From Bin80 sp965208025 (GTDB lineage: Bacteria > Bacteroidota > Rhodothermia > Rhodothermales > Bin80), in contig OZ242302.1 of the NCBI GenBank assembly GCA_965208025.1, forward strand, positions 3,348,001-3,412,000: a stretch of DNA of 64,000 nucleotides, given 5' to 3'. Shown one piece after another: positions 25,856-34,467 of the stretch. Made by a program: the position numbers and the translations under genes. Under the pieces are notes generated by a model. The model was not told the origin of the DNA, did no database searches, and saw only the letters and a list, made by a program, of their open reading frames with translations. Position 1 is the first letter of the stretch, and every line of letters begins with the position of its first letter.

Positions 25856-26644
25856 TCAGGCAGGTTCAGGGCTGAATGCCATCTGATAGAGATCTTTAGC
25901 CTGAACGATCATTTCACATGGATTATTACTGAACTGGATAGATGTCGCAGAGTTTGGGGTTTGGGAGGGTGGGTAGGCAGTGATATCTGAATATTTGGTT
26001 CCCAGTTCCGTAAGATTGATACCAGAGACTTCGCCATTGAGGGGGAGATTCATTTTGTCAATAAGATCTCTGGAGATGACTGCGTCAGCATCAATGCGAT
26101 CAGGGGTGTAGACGACCATTTTCACAGATTCAAAGACAGCATCATTTTTATATTCAGTTGCCAGTAATAGAGGGAGAAAACCGCTGATCCACCCAAAAGC
26201 ATGTACGACATCGGGTTTCCATTGAAGCTTCCGAACGGTTTCCAGAGATGAACAAGCGAAAAAGAGTGCTCGGTAAGCGTTGTCATCAAAGGTGATCCCG
26301 TCTCTATCTTGATGCAGTCCTTTTCGCTTGAAAAAGCGTTTATTATCCATAAAATATACTTGGCATCGAGTGCCAGGGATCGCGGTGACTTTGACTGCGA
26401 GTGTTTCGGTTAGTTTTCCCATGCGTACCTTGGTGCCACAAAGTCGGATGACTTGATGCAGTCGATTCTTGCGCTCACTGATGGTACCGTAGCGGGGCAT
26501 CATGATCCGCGTTTCAAATGAACCTTCCTCATGAAGTCCCTCAGGCAAGTAGCGGGTTAGTCTTCCGATATCGCTTTCATTTGCAAATGGATCAATTTCT
26601 CCAGTGACGAAGAGAACATTGGTAGGCTGGTCCATGAAAACCAT
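25856..26644 (-). CDS. Starch synthase catalytic-domain (GT5 N-terminal half) protein
   Basis: A 262-residue protein matching only the N-terminal Rossmann half of glycogen/starch synthase. NVLFVTGEIDPFANESDIGRL replaces the usual KVGGLGDV, the nearby RIMMPRYG fits, and KPDVVHAFGWISGFLPLLL corresponds to the DVVHxHDW region. The C-terminal ADP-glucose-binding domain is absent. The KxGG motif is altered to ESDIG, so catalytic synthesis is doubtful. Such half-length proteins next to DUF4270 are frequent in Bacteroidota. A second in-frame ATG at 26635 is equally possible. Confidence 0.75.
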   Translation of the reverse strand: MVFMDQPTNVLFVTGEIDPFANESDIGRLTRYLPEGLHEEGSFETRIMMPRYGTISERKNRLHQVIRLCGTKVRMGKLTETLAVKVTAIPGTRCQVYFMDNKRFFKRKGLHQDRDGITFDDNAYRALFFACSSLETVRKLQWKPDVVHAFGWISGFLPLLLATEYKNDAVFESVKMVVYTPDRIDADAVISRDLIDKMNLPLNGEVSGINLTELGTKYSDITAYPPSQTPNSATSIQFSNNPCEMIVQAKDLYQMAFSPEPA

Positions 26645-27087
26645 AGTTGATTGTCAACGAAAAGCTATTTTAGTGTCTAATTGTGAACCACAACTCACCA
26701 GAGTCTAACTTTAGGATGACGATCAGCGCGGAATCAGTTTAGACGAATATGTATTTGCAAATATACAGCAAAATGTCCCAATTTCAAAATTCTGTGGTTT
26801 TGCTTAATTTTATGGGCCATCCTTTAAATCATCTGATACGTACCTATTGTGGAGCATGGTTCACCAATGAAGGTTAAATGGGATAGATCTGATTATCAGT
26901 GAATATCAACCTTATCCACCTGTACATTCGACCGTTCGGTAAACTTTCATCCAATCCGTTCTCCCATCTCTCTACGTCTTTATGACCTAATGATTTCGGA
27001 TTCTATGGTCAATGTATAGGTGTGCCAGAGGAAAATTCGTTAAATATTTCAATCTGTATAGCGTATTCTCTCCTTTAATTTATCTCT
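26645..27087. other. Divergent intergenic region between GT5 and NagB-PIG-L genes
   Basis: About 440 bp without a gene. It must hold both divergent promoters. It contains a perfect 12-bp palindrome, TATTTGCAAATA, at 26752-26763 that could be an operator; nothing else was identified. Confidence 0.45.
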
Positions 27088-28968
27088 ATGACTAATTTGT
27101 CCAGTACAATTCACGAGCATTTACCGGTCCACATCTTTGATGACCCGGCATCCGTGGCCCAAGAGGTTGCTCACCATATTGGATCTCTCATTAAAGAACG
27201 AAACGCTCGAGGCTTAAATACAGTTCTCGGGCTTCCTACTGGATCTACTCCCTTGGATGTATACAAGGAATTGATTCGGATGCATTGTGAGGAGGGCCTT
27301 GATTTTTCAAAGGTCATCACCTTTGATCTGGCGGAATATTATCCAATGGAGCCTACTCGGCTACAAAGTTACTATCGGTTTCTTCGGGAGAATCTATTGG
27401 ATCACATCAATGTTCCTAAGAAGCAGACTTACAGTCTACCTGGGAATTTGGATGAAGCTGAAGTAGACCATTGGTGTCAATCCTATGAAGAGACGATTCG
27501 TGATGCTGGTGGCTTAGATTTAGTCCTATTACGGATCGGACGCAGTGGACATATTGCATTCAATGAGCCTGGAAGTTCACGGAGTGATCGGACCAGGAAA
27601 GTGATTTTGGATTCCATCACACGCAAGGACGCTGCCGCTCACTTTTTTGGTGATGATCATGTTCCTCGTCAAGGATTAACGGTAGGGGTTGGGACGATCT
27701 TGGATTCTCGGGAAATTGTATTGATGGCAACCGGGGAGGGGAAGGCAGGAATCATTCGAAGAGCCTTGGAAGGATCAATGAATCCTGAGGTCACCGCATC
27801 TTATCTACGGGAGCATCCGAAAAGCACGGTTTTTCTTGACCGTGCGGCGGCTGGTGGACTGACACATGAGCGGACTCCTTGGCTGGTCTCTGAGGTGGAA
27901 TGGGATTTTCCAATGGCAAAACGTGCAATCATCTGGCTGTCGGATCAAGTTGGGAAAGCAATTCTGCAACTCGAGGAAGCTGATTTTCACAATAATCGCC
28001 TCTACAGCCTGGTTTATGCATACCCTGAAGTTGACGAATTATGCCTTCGGGTATTTGATGATTTGCGACAACGGATTTACTATCAGCCCCAGTTGCCAGT
28101 TGGTAAACGGGTCATCCTGTTTAGCCCACACCCAGATGATGATGTCATTTCAATGGGAGGGATGCTGGATAAACTGGTTCGAAACCAGAATGAAATCATT
28201 GTTGCGTACATGACGAATGGGTCGGTTGCTGTATTTGACGCAGATGTGTCTCGTTATCTTGGTTTTGTAGAGATGTGTCTCGGCGAGTTGGGGATTTCGG
28301 AAGAGGCAGAACAGGCATTTCGGACGCACCGAGGAAAATTACTGAGCTTTTTAGAAAATAAAGCCCCAGGAGAGATTGATCTTCCAACCGTGCAGCATAT
28401 TAAGTCAGCCATCCGCTACTCTGAGGCTGTTGCCGGTATTGAAGTCATGGGGTTAAGCCGTGCAAATGCTCAATTTATTGACTTACCATTCTATCAGACC
28501 GGGCGAATCAAGAAAAAGGCGGTGGGAGAAGAAGATGCAAAGATCATTATTGATCTGATGAACGAACAAAGCCCAGATCACATCTTCGTAGCGGGAGACC
28601 TATCTGATCCACACGGGACGCACCGAATTTGCTATGTTGCAATCCAGATGGCGTTAGAGCGCTATAATCGTGAAAGGGGAACGCGGGGACCGATGGTATG
28701 GCTGTATCGAGGTGCATGGCAGGAATGGGAGATACATCAAGCCGATGTGTTTACTCCAATCTCGAGAGCAGAGATGGCACGTAAAATTGAAGCGATCTTC
28801 AAGCATGAGAGCCAAAAAGATCGAGCGATGTTCCCTGGTGTATATGACGACAGAGAGTTCTGGCAGCGAGCACGAGACCGTAATACTGGGACTGCAGAGG
28901 CGCTGAATCGGCTTGGTTTGCCAGAGTTTTATGCTGCCGAGGCCTTCGTAACAGGCTATACACTTTAG
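27088..28968 (+). CDS. Fusion: NagB-like glucosamine-6-phosphate isomerase domain + PIG-L deacetylase
   Basis: A 626-residue fusion found in Bacteroidota. Residues 1-270 are NagB-like: LGLPTGSTPLDVYK at 48-60, HIAFNEPGSS at 155-164. His155 and Glu160 match His143 and Glu148 of E. coli NagB. But Ala82 replaces Asp72 and Ser153 replaces Asp141, so the canonical ring-opening/deaminase acid-base set is incomplete. Residues 340-620 form a PIG-L/LmbE-type zinc deacetylase, with PHPDDD starting near 347 and SDPHGTHR near 507, both intact. The second half may deacetylate an N-acetylglucosamine derivative; the first half may bind sugar phosphate or act with an altered mechanism. It is divergent from the GT5 gene. 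Confidence 0.85.
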   Translation: MTNLSSTIHEHLPVHIFDDPASVAQEVAHHIGSLIKERNARGLNTVLGLPTGSTPLDVYKELIRMHCEEGLDFSKVITFDLAEYYPMEPTRLQSYYRFLRENLLDHINVPKKQTYSLPGNLDEAEVDHWCQSYEETIRDAGGLDLVLLRIGRSGHIAFNEPGSSRSDRTRKVILDSITRKDAAAHFFGDDHVPRQGLTVGVGTILDSREIVLMATGEGKAGIIRRALEGSMNPEVTASYLREHPKSTVFLDRAAAGGLTHERTPWLVSEVEWDFPMAKRAIIWLSDQVGKAILQLEEADFHNNRLYSLVYAYPEVDELCLRVFDDLRQRIYYQPQLPVGKRVILFSPHPDDDVISMGGMLDKLVRNQNEIIVAYMTNGSVAVFDADVSRYLGFVEMCLGELGISEEAEQAFRTHRGKLLSFLENKAPGEIDLPTVQHIKSAIRYSEAVAGIEVMGLSRANAQFIDLPFYQTGRIKKKAVGEEDAKIIIDLMNEQSPDHIFVAGDLSDPHGTHRICYVAIQMALERYNRERGTRGPMVWLYRGAWQEWEIHQADVFTPISRAEMARKIEAIFKHESQKDRAMFPGVYDDREFWQRARDRNTGTAEALNRLGLPEFYAAEAFVTGYTL

Positions 28969-28974
28969 TTTGGC

Positions 28975-29460
28975 CTAAAGATGGCACTGAGTAAGTCCTT
29001 GCTTTTCTAAATATCGTTGATGGTACTCTTCCGCGCGAAAAAATGTACATGCTGGAATAATCTCCGTCACAATCGGGCGCGAAAGCTGGGTTTGTCGCTG
29101 CGCCTTGGATGATTCAGCCTCTATTCTTTGTGCTTCGGATTGATAGAAGATCACCGAACGATACTGAGAGCCAATATCAGGCCCCTGTCGGTTTAGTGTT
29201 GTGGGATCATGATTATCCCAAAAAACGTCTAGGAGTTCAGAGTATTTAATCACTGCAGGATCAAATTCAATATGGACGACCTCTGCATGCCCCGTTCGGG
29301 CTGAGCATACCTCTCGGTAGGTGGGATGATTCGTTTTCCCACCAGAGTAACCAACCGCCGTTTCAGTGACACCGGGAAGCTGTCGGAATGCCATTTCAAC
29401 ACCCCAAAAGCACCCCGCGCCAAATACTGCATGTTCCATTGCTGAGTAGATATTTTCCAA
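28975..29460 (-). CDS. msrA: Peptide methionine (S)-S-oxide reductase
   Basis: Repairs methionine sulfoxide in proteins. The 161-residue chain has the catalytic cysteine in FGAGCFWGVE near 13-22, GYSGGKTNHPTYREVC, GHAEVVHIEFDP, FWDNHDPTTLNRQGPDIGSQYRS and a C-terminal EEYHQRYLEK. All are standard for MsrA. There are two in-frame ATGs at the start (29460 and 29439); both leave the active site intact. Its end lies 6 bp from the end of the convergent NagB-PIG-L gene. Confidence 0.97.
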   Translation of the reverse strand: MENIYSAMEHAVFGAGCFWGVEMAFRQLPGVTETAVGYSGGKTNHPTYREVCSARTGHAEVVHIEFDPAVIKYSELLDVFWDNHDPTTLNRQGPDIGSQYRSVIFYQSEAQRIEAESSKAQRQTQLSRPIVTEIIPACTFFRAEEYHQRYLEKQGLTQCHL

Positions 29461-29549
29461 AGTCTGTTACATCCTATCGGAGTACAGGTTCAAGTTGGTA
29501 ATCAATCTTCAAATGCTTAACTTACTTCATTAACTCTTAATGTAAATTC

Positions 29550-30308
29550 ATGAAGCGCATCATTTTATTCTTCATACTTTTCGTCTGTGCAGACGCTGTA
29601 CAGGCTCAGGTCGGTATTGGAATGCCTCCCCCAGAAGGAGCCATGATTCTCTTTGACGGAACACATGAGATGCTTGACCAAAACTGGACCTATTGGGAAG
29701 GCCCACGACTTGCAGCCGAATTGCCTATCAAATGGGAAATTGTTGATGATCCTATTGATGGGGGAGCAGTAGTCAGTAGTCAAGATTCCGCAGCAGCAGG
29801 TGGGCTTTACGGCGCGGCTGATATTGTGACAAAGGAGAAATTTCGTGATTTTCGGTTGCACATTGAATTCTTGATCACCGAGCCAGGAGGTAACAGTGGG
29901 GTCTACCTTCAAAATCGTTATGAAATTCAAGTACTTGATGGTGATTCAACGATCCATGGGATGGCATCAGTGATCAATGAGAAGACGGCTCCCTATTGGC
30001 CTTATAACGGCGCTGGTCAGTGGAATGCATATGATGTGGTATTTCGTGCTGCCCGATTCATGGATGGAGAGCGAACGGAGCCTGCTATGGTTACGCTCTA
30101 CTTCAACGGGGTCAAGGTCCACGAAAATGTACCCATCCAACAGGTCTGGGGAGGGCCAAATTCTGGACTGGATGGTGGAAATGATGAGGGGAGAGGAATT
30201 ACGGACGTACCGGGTGGGATAAAATTACAGGCTGAAGGTCATGATGTTCGCTACCGTAACATCTGGATTCAAGAATTGGATCTTCTGGAGCCAGACACCG
30301 ATTTTTGA
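29550..30308 (+). CDS. Exported DUF1080 (3-keto-disaccharide hydrolase-like) protein
   Basis: A 252-residue protein with a signal peptide (IILFFILFVCADAVQAQ). The body shows the DUF1080/LamG-like fold: ILFDGTHEMLDQNWTYWEG, KFRDFRLHIEFLI, GGNSGVYLQNRYEIQVLD, QWNAYDVVFRAARF, and a final KLQAEGHDVRYRNIWIQEL. The family acts on keto-sugars or polysaccharide fragments in the periplasm of Bacteroidota and Planctomycetes. Every family block is present and the length is normal. It is divergent from msrA. The substrate is not known. Confidence 0.9.
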   Translation: MKRIILFFILFVCADAVQAQVGIGMPPPEGAMILFDGTHEMLDQNWTYWEGPRLAAELPIKWEIVDDPIDGGAVVSSQDSAAAGGLYGAADIVTKEKFRDFRLHIEFLITEPGGNSGVYLQNRYEIQVLDGDSTIHGMASVINEKTAPYWPYNGAGQWNAYDVVFRAARFMDGERTEPAMVTLYFNGVKVHENVPIQQVWGGPNSGLDGGNDEGRGITDVPGGIKLQAEGHDVRYRNIWIQELDLLEPDTDF

Positions 30309-30526
30309 TCAAGACGATTGTCTCAGTACCTAACAGAATCAAACTTGGGCAAGAGTTTATCCCCTAAAATAGATAATACTGTCACAGCCGCGTCCAACGT
30401 GACAACAGGATATTATTCCAGACATGGGAGAGCATGATCTCCATGATCAGCACATTGGGAGGGATTGTTTTGCCCTTTATTTGATTTGGGAAGCGGTCAA
30501 GGCATAAGGGCGTGGTGACATGGAGT

Positions 30527-30682
30527 CTACTCGGTAGAAGTGCCATTCGGATTTAGTATACTGAACCACTGAAAGTCACTCCATAATTCATTGATTAGAG
30601 TGGCAATCACGCTGGTCAGAATTATCGCCATGGCAACCCCAGATGTATAAGCAAACCCTTTTAAGAAGGGGTTTGCCACCAT
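30527..30682 (-). CDS. Possible small single-TM protein behind the Panacea gene
   Basis: A 51-residue ORF on the same strand as the Panacea-domain gene, starting 95 bp after its stop. The product begins MVANPFLKGF and contains one hydrophobic helix of about 17 residues (GVAMAIILTSVIATLIN), then a short polar tail. Small membrane proteins are among the known toxin partners of Panacea antitoxins. No ribosome-binding site is visible, as in neighbouring genes. It may also be a chance frame; the membrane-helix composition and position are its only support. Confidence 0.33.
   Translation of the reverse strand: MVANPFLKGFAYTSGVAMAIILTSVIATLINELWSDFQWFSILNPNGTSTE
30651..30676. terminator. Hairpin, terminator-like on the plus strand
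   Basis: GCAAACCCTT and AAGGGGTTTGC can pair with one bulge around a short TTAAG loop; on the plus strand CTTTTT follows seven bases later. It overlaps the first codons of the small minus-strand ORF. It could end plus-strand transcription from the DUF1080 gene, 340 bp upstream, or be a translation-control hairpin of the ORF. Confidence 0.35.
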
Positions 30683-30777
30683 CTTTTTAGAGGTTTTTCA
30701 GCTAAACTCTTTGGCGAAGGATCACTCTGATTTGTAGAAGTTCTTTCTCGGCCTCAGAATTTACAGGCAAGACAAAA

Positions 30778-31284
30778 TCATCTTTGGTCACTTTTTTTCA
30801 CCAGCTTGTTGATCTTGTTTATGTAATAGACTTTTGTTAGAGAGTCTGGAATGAGACTTCCAGATGTATGTTTGCCACCGTCTCTATTCCACACAATATC
30901 CCAAGGGCTGTCTTTTTCATGTACCATTTTTACAAGACTCCAAGGGGAAAAGTGTTTGAATCGATCCCAAAATATTTCCAAGAACTGAGGTACAAGGTCA
31001 TCACGAGATTCAATTTCAGTTGATACTGCCGCATAGATTGGGGGGATCGGCTCAGCCTTAAATCTTCCGAATACATTGTACACTGAACGATATACAGGTC
31101 CATATCTCCAAGCCTGAGCTAATTCACCATCGGCAATCAAAGGCTCTATCAGATTACCCCAGTAATACCCATGAGCAAGGTAAATCAATTTGTTGAGCTT
31201 GAGATTGGTTATACCCTCCTCAATAGGCAACTTCAAGAAAAATCCGGCAACATCCAAAGGAGAGATGGACTTATTTTCGGACAT
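30778..31284 (-). CDS. Panacea-domain (SocA-like, DUF4065) protein, likely antitoxin
   Basis: A 168-residue protein with the Panacea domain: SPLDVAGFFLKL at the start, TNLKLNKLIYLAHGYYWG near 25-42, and AQAWRYGPVYRSVYNVFGRF near 58-77. The domain is found in antitoxins such as SocA and in neutralisers of several unrelated toxins; some members bring toxin to a protease. A toxin gene is expected beside it. The only candidate is the 51-residue membrane ORF downstream; the upstream 530 bp has no convincing gene. The family call is firm; the antitoxin role is inferred. Confidence 0.82.
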   Translation of the reverse strand: MSENKSISPLDVAGFFLKLPIEEGITNLKLNKLIYLAHGYYWGNLIEPLIADGELAQAWRYGPVYRSVYNVFGRFKAEPIPPIYAAVSTEIESRDDLVPQFLEIFWDRFKHFSPWSLVKMVHEKDSPWDIVWNRDGGKHTSGSLIPDSLTKVYYINKINKLVKKSDQR

Positions 31285-31815
31285 TGGTTCTGTGCTTATT
31301 TAACCGTTTGTTATACTTGAACACATAAATGAGCAAAAAACCCCAGGATAATGGTCTCAAAGAGGGGGTTTTACGTATCCAAATTCCCAAAATCAACTTT
31401 TTATGGAAAAATCTTTGCCATCGGAGGAGACAGGTCAAAGTTCACCAAAGCAGGCCGTATTTAGCCCAAAATGAGCAAAAAATGGACATCTGAGCACCAA
31501 TTCATGCCTCAAATGCGCAACATTAAGAGTTTTCTGCTATGCACTAATGCACTATCTATCTAATCTGCAAGAATACAATAACTTTACCTCTATTGAACCA
31601 GATGGTAGCCACTTGTGCTAGCAAATTGTTCAGGGGTATGTGGTCTTGACCGTTGCACTCAATCTGGATCATTTCATTGGGATATGACCAAGGAAGAATG
31701 ACCGATAGGGAAAGAAGATCTATTCTCAAGTCTCTATGCCGAGATAAATGACTAAAAATTGGTTTTCAATCGGCCAAAGGGCTAAAACGAGGAGAATGGG
31801 AACCTCTTGAATCCA
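31285..31815. other. Intergenic region upstream of the Panacea gene
   Basis: No convincing gene. A 14-nt sequence AAATGAGCAAAAAA occurs twice, at 31327-31340 and 31469-31482. A stem of AAAACCCC with GGGGTTTT around a 20-nt loop lies at about 31337-31374 and, read on the minus strand, is followed by a T run, so it may end the exopolysaccharide transcript. A 54-codon plus-strand frame from 31329 has no recognisable features. Confidence 0.4.
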
Positions 31816-33273
31816 TTAATGCTGGACCTGACCGGCATGCGGAGGAGAAGAGTAACGTAGTTTCTTTGATGTACGTTGCCCTGCTCCAGCCGCTAGTCCC
31901 GCTGCAATTGCAATCACGAATAAGTAATTCTTGAGAAAAAATGGGTTCTGAGTCAAAGTTGAAACTGTCAATGCGATCAATGAGACTGCCCCTGCCAAGC
32001 CTGCGAGACGAGTCCAACGTTCCGCATCATTATTCCGAAATGCTTGCAAGCCCAGTTTAATGGTTGAATACCAGAAAAACAGTACCAGCCCTATCCCCCA
32101 GATTCCATACTTATACCAGAGTCCGATATATCCGTTATGGACAAACGAATCCATGTCGGTTGATTGATGCACAATATCGTAAAACATATAAGAAACACCG
32201 GGCCCATAACCAATCAGAGGGTTAACAACAATTTTCTCAAGCACTGCACTGGTCTCACGAAATCGGTTCACCAGCGAAAGATCTTGGGTGAAGGCAGTTA
32301 CAATAGAACTGAAACGCTCCGATATGCCTTCAAGAACCACTAGCAAAAATGGGCCTATTAGAATATATCCGACTCCTACAATCAGCACGGCTACAGTTGT
32401 ACATGTAGTCAGTATTTTAATTCGCTCTGGCGTGCGAACTAAGAAGAATAGTACCAGTGATCCAAACAAAAATGCAAGCCAGAATCCTCGGGCCTGTGTC
32501 ATGATTAATCCAGAAAATGTGAGGACTAAAGCACTCGCGGAGAGTAGGAGAGCAGCAGGACCCCTGGAGTAAATCAAGAGCGTCAGACTCATCATTGTAC
32601 CGATCATCAGGAGACAATCGTTCACCACAACCCGAGATCCTGAAACGTGCCAGAGAGCGGTGGCATTGCCCAAATCCGAGGCATAGTTGATTGAGTTTAA
32701 GATTGCGACAGATGCACTCATTACGATCACTGTCACCAGCATTCTCTTCGGTCCCTGCTTTTGGTAAGCGACTGCATGTTTGACAGGGAAGTAGATCAAA
32801 AACATTGAAAGTGAAATCAGTTCGCTCGCAGCCACTCGAAAATCTCCACGAAATACACCTGTCAAAATCAATGTCGCGGGAAGCAGTCCTAAAAATATAG
32901 CCAGTGCCCAGTCTGATTTTTCTACCAAAATCTCCTCTGGATGAGATATAAAATGCCGTATATACCATATGATGAGGACGGTAAATAGGTAAGCTGCATA
33001 TGCTACCTCAATAGCTTGAAATCCTTCCTCATTGGAGGCCACCAACACAAATCCCAGAATAGCCACAATCAGATTGACGCGAGGATTCGCAAAAAGAAAA
33101 TAGAGCAGAGTACCTCCAAGGATCGTCAAAGGCAGGATGGCCATATAGAGGACTGATCCAGTATAAGCAAGGCCGAGAGTTAACAGTAACCCGAAGACAA
33201 AACCGAGGACTAACAGGATCGTACCAGCCCGATAGAGTCTCCCATAGTATAGCGGGATTGCGACTTGGGACAT
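31816..33273 (-). CDS. O-antigen ligase/polymerase (Wzy-like) family protein
   Basis: A 485-residue polytopic membrane protein with roughly 11-12 hydrophobic helices and a large periplasmic loop (about 310-400). That loop includes NRFRETSAVLEKIVVNPLIG and the typical FVHNGYIGLWYKYGIWG near the last helices, a hallmark of Wzy/WaaL-type proteins. It would polymerise or ligate polysaccharide repeat units at the periplasmic face. It lies 45 bp downstream of the chain-length protein gene and is the last gene of an export set. Whether it acts as polymerase or ligase cannot be told. Confidence 0.82.
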   Translation of the reverse strand: MSQVAIPLYYGRLYRAGTILLVLGFVFGLLLTLGLAYTGSVLYMAILPLTILGGTLLYFLFANPRVNLIVAILGFVLVASNEEGFQAIEVAYAAYLFTVLIIWYIRHFISHPEEILVEKSDWALAIFLGLLPATLILTGVFRGDFRVAASELISLSMFLIYFPVKHAVAYQKQGPKRMLVTVIVMSASVAILNSINYASDLGNATALWHVSGSRVVVNDCLLMIGTMMSLTLLIYSRGPAALLLSASALVLTFSGLIMTQARGFWLAFLFGSLVLFFLVRTPERIKILTTCTTVAVLIVGVGYILIGPFLLVVLEGISERFSSIVTAFTQDLSLVNRFRETSAVLEKIVVNPLIGYGPGVSYMFYDIVHQSTDMDSFVHNGYIGLWYKYGIWGIGLVLFFWYSTIKLGLQAFRNNDAERWTRLAGLAGAVSLIALTVSTLTQNPFFLKNYLFVIAIAAGLAAGAGQRTSKKLRYSSPPHAGQVQH

Positions 33274-33318
33274 GAGTCGACTCGCAATTATTAAAGATTA
33301 AAGGTCACAAGACTTAAG

Positions 33319-34467
33319 CTAACTCAGTTTTGAGGCAATGGAGGCATAACTACGTTTCCACCACGCACTGATGAGTACATAAAGCAGGGAAACGAGGAAA
33401 CCAGACAGAGTACTGACTACACAAATTGCAGCTCTCCATGGACGAGCCTTTTCGGTGGGGGGGACCGCAGGATCAAGGATCTGTACGGATTTGGCAGCAC
33501 GTTCCTCAGATAGTCGAGCATCTTCCAGCAATGGGCGTGCATGTTCAATCAGCGTGGTCAGAATGATGGAGTCGATCTGTAAATCAGTGAATCTGAATGC
33601 CACTTCTGGAAGGCTGTCTTGGGAGATAGGCATGATTCGCTCACGTCCTTGTAGCGCCAGAGCGTAGGACTCTCTGGCTCGTTCAACTGCCCGCTGTGCA
33701 GCACGTGTCTGGGAATGGTTCTCACCGTAAAGAAAAAGTAAGTGATCGAGTTCGAGTTCACTTTGGAAGATTTGAGACCTCCACTCTGTAAGTGCTTCCA
33801 TAAAGGCAGCCCCCTGAGTAGGAAGATCCATGATGCCAGTTTGCTTTTGGAGTGCGCGGAGCGACCGCCGAACCGTATCAAGGCTATCTTCAATTTCTTG
33901 GTAACGTTTCTCCACACTGCGCCGATAGGATCTGGCTGTTTCTGTGGAAAGATCAATTCCAACACGGTTCAATTCTGAGACGAAGAAATTCGAAATCTCG
34001 GCCGCTCGCTTGGGATCTGTATCATAGACCTGAACGGCAAGATAGTTATATTCATTATCTACAACAAATTCAATATTTTCGTCCAGTTCCTTGATCGCCA
34101 TTTCAAGGGGGAATTCACTATCTGTCAAATTATAAACCTCAATGAGGTTATGTTCTTTTACGACACTAGCTTTGATGGTTCGGCTGTTTAAGATAGCAAG
34201 TTCCCTCTGATAATCGCTGACCAATCCACCAAGTAATGAGGAAGTACTACCACCAACTCGTCCACCAATGAAGGTGGAGAGGAGGCCTGAGGATGTCTGT
34301 CCTGGAATAAGCACGCGGGTTTCCGCCAGATACCAATTGGTCATAAAAAGACTAATGACTACCGCCGCAATACCAGTAAATCCAGTCACGCCGATCACTA
34401 GCCATCGCTTGTCAAAAATAATTTTGAATATTGACCAGAATACATCAGATGATTTTGAGTCAGTCAT
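33319..34467 (-). CDS. Polysaccharide chain-length determinant (Wzz/GNVR family)
   Basis: A 382-residue inner-membrane protein with a TM helix near 20-42 (WLVIGVTGFTGIAAVVISLF) and a second near 348-368. Between them is a periplasmic coiled domain (RRSVEKRYQEIEDSLDTVRR and following). The PPTEKARPWRAA motif just before the last TM is typical of Wzz. It sets the length of polysaccharide chains. No cytoplasmic tyrosine-kinase domain is present. Its start overlaps the end of the SLBB exporter gene by 4 bp, so the two are translationally coupled. Confidence 0.88.
   Translation of the reverse strand: MTDSKSSDVFWSIFKIIFDKRWLVIGVTGFTGIAAVVISLFMTNWYLAETRVLIPGQTSSGLLSTFIGGRVGGSTSSLLGGLVSDYQRELAILNSRTIKASVVKEHNLIEVYNLTDSEFPLEMAIKELDENIEFVVDNEYNYLAVQVYDTDPKRAAEISNFFVSELNRVGIDLSTETARSYRRSVEKRYQEIEDSLDTVRRSLRALQKQTGIMDLPTQGAAFMEALTEWRSQIFQSELELDHLLFLYGENHSQTRAAQRAVERARESYALALQGRERIMPISQDSLPEVAFRFTDLQIDSIILTTLIEHARPLLEDARLSEERAAKSVQILDPAVPPTEKARPWRAAICVVSTLSGFLVSLLYVLISAWWKRSYASIASKLS

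Larger units (their letters stand above)
30309..30777. other. Intergenic region holding a small ORF and a hairpin
   Basis: Contains the 51-residue minus-strand ORF (30527-30682) and the hairpin at 30651-30676, listed separately. Outside these I see nothing supported at 30309-30526. Confidence 0.4.
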
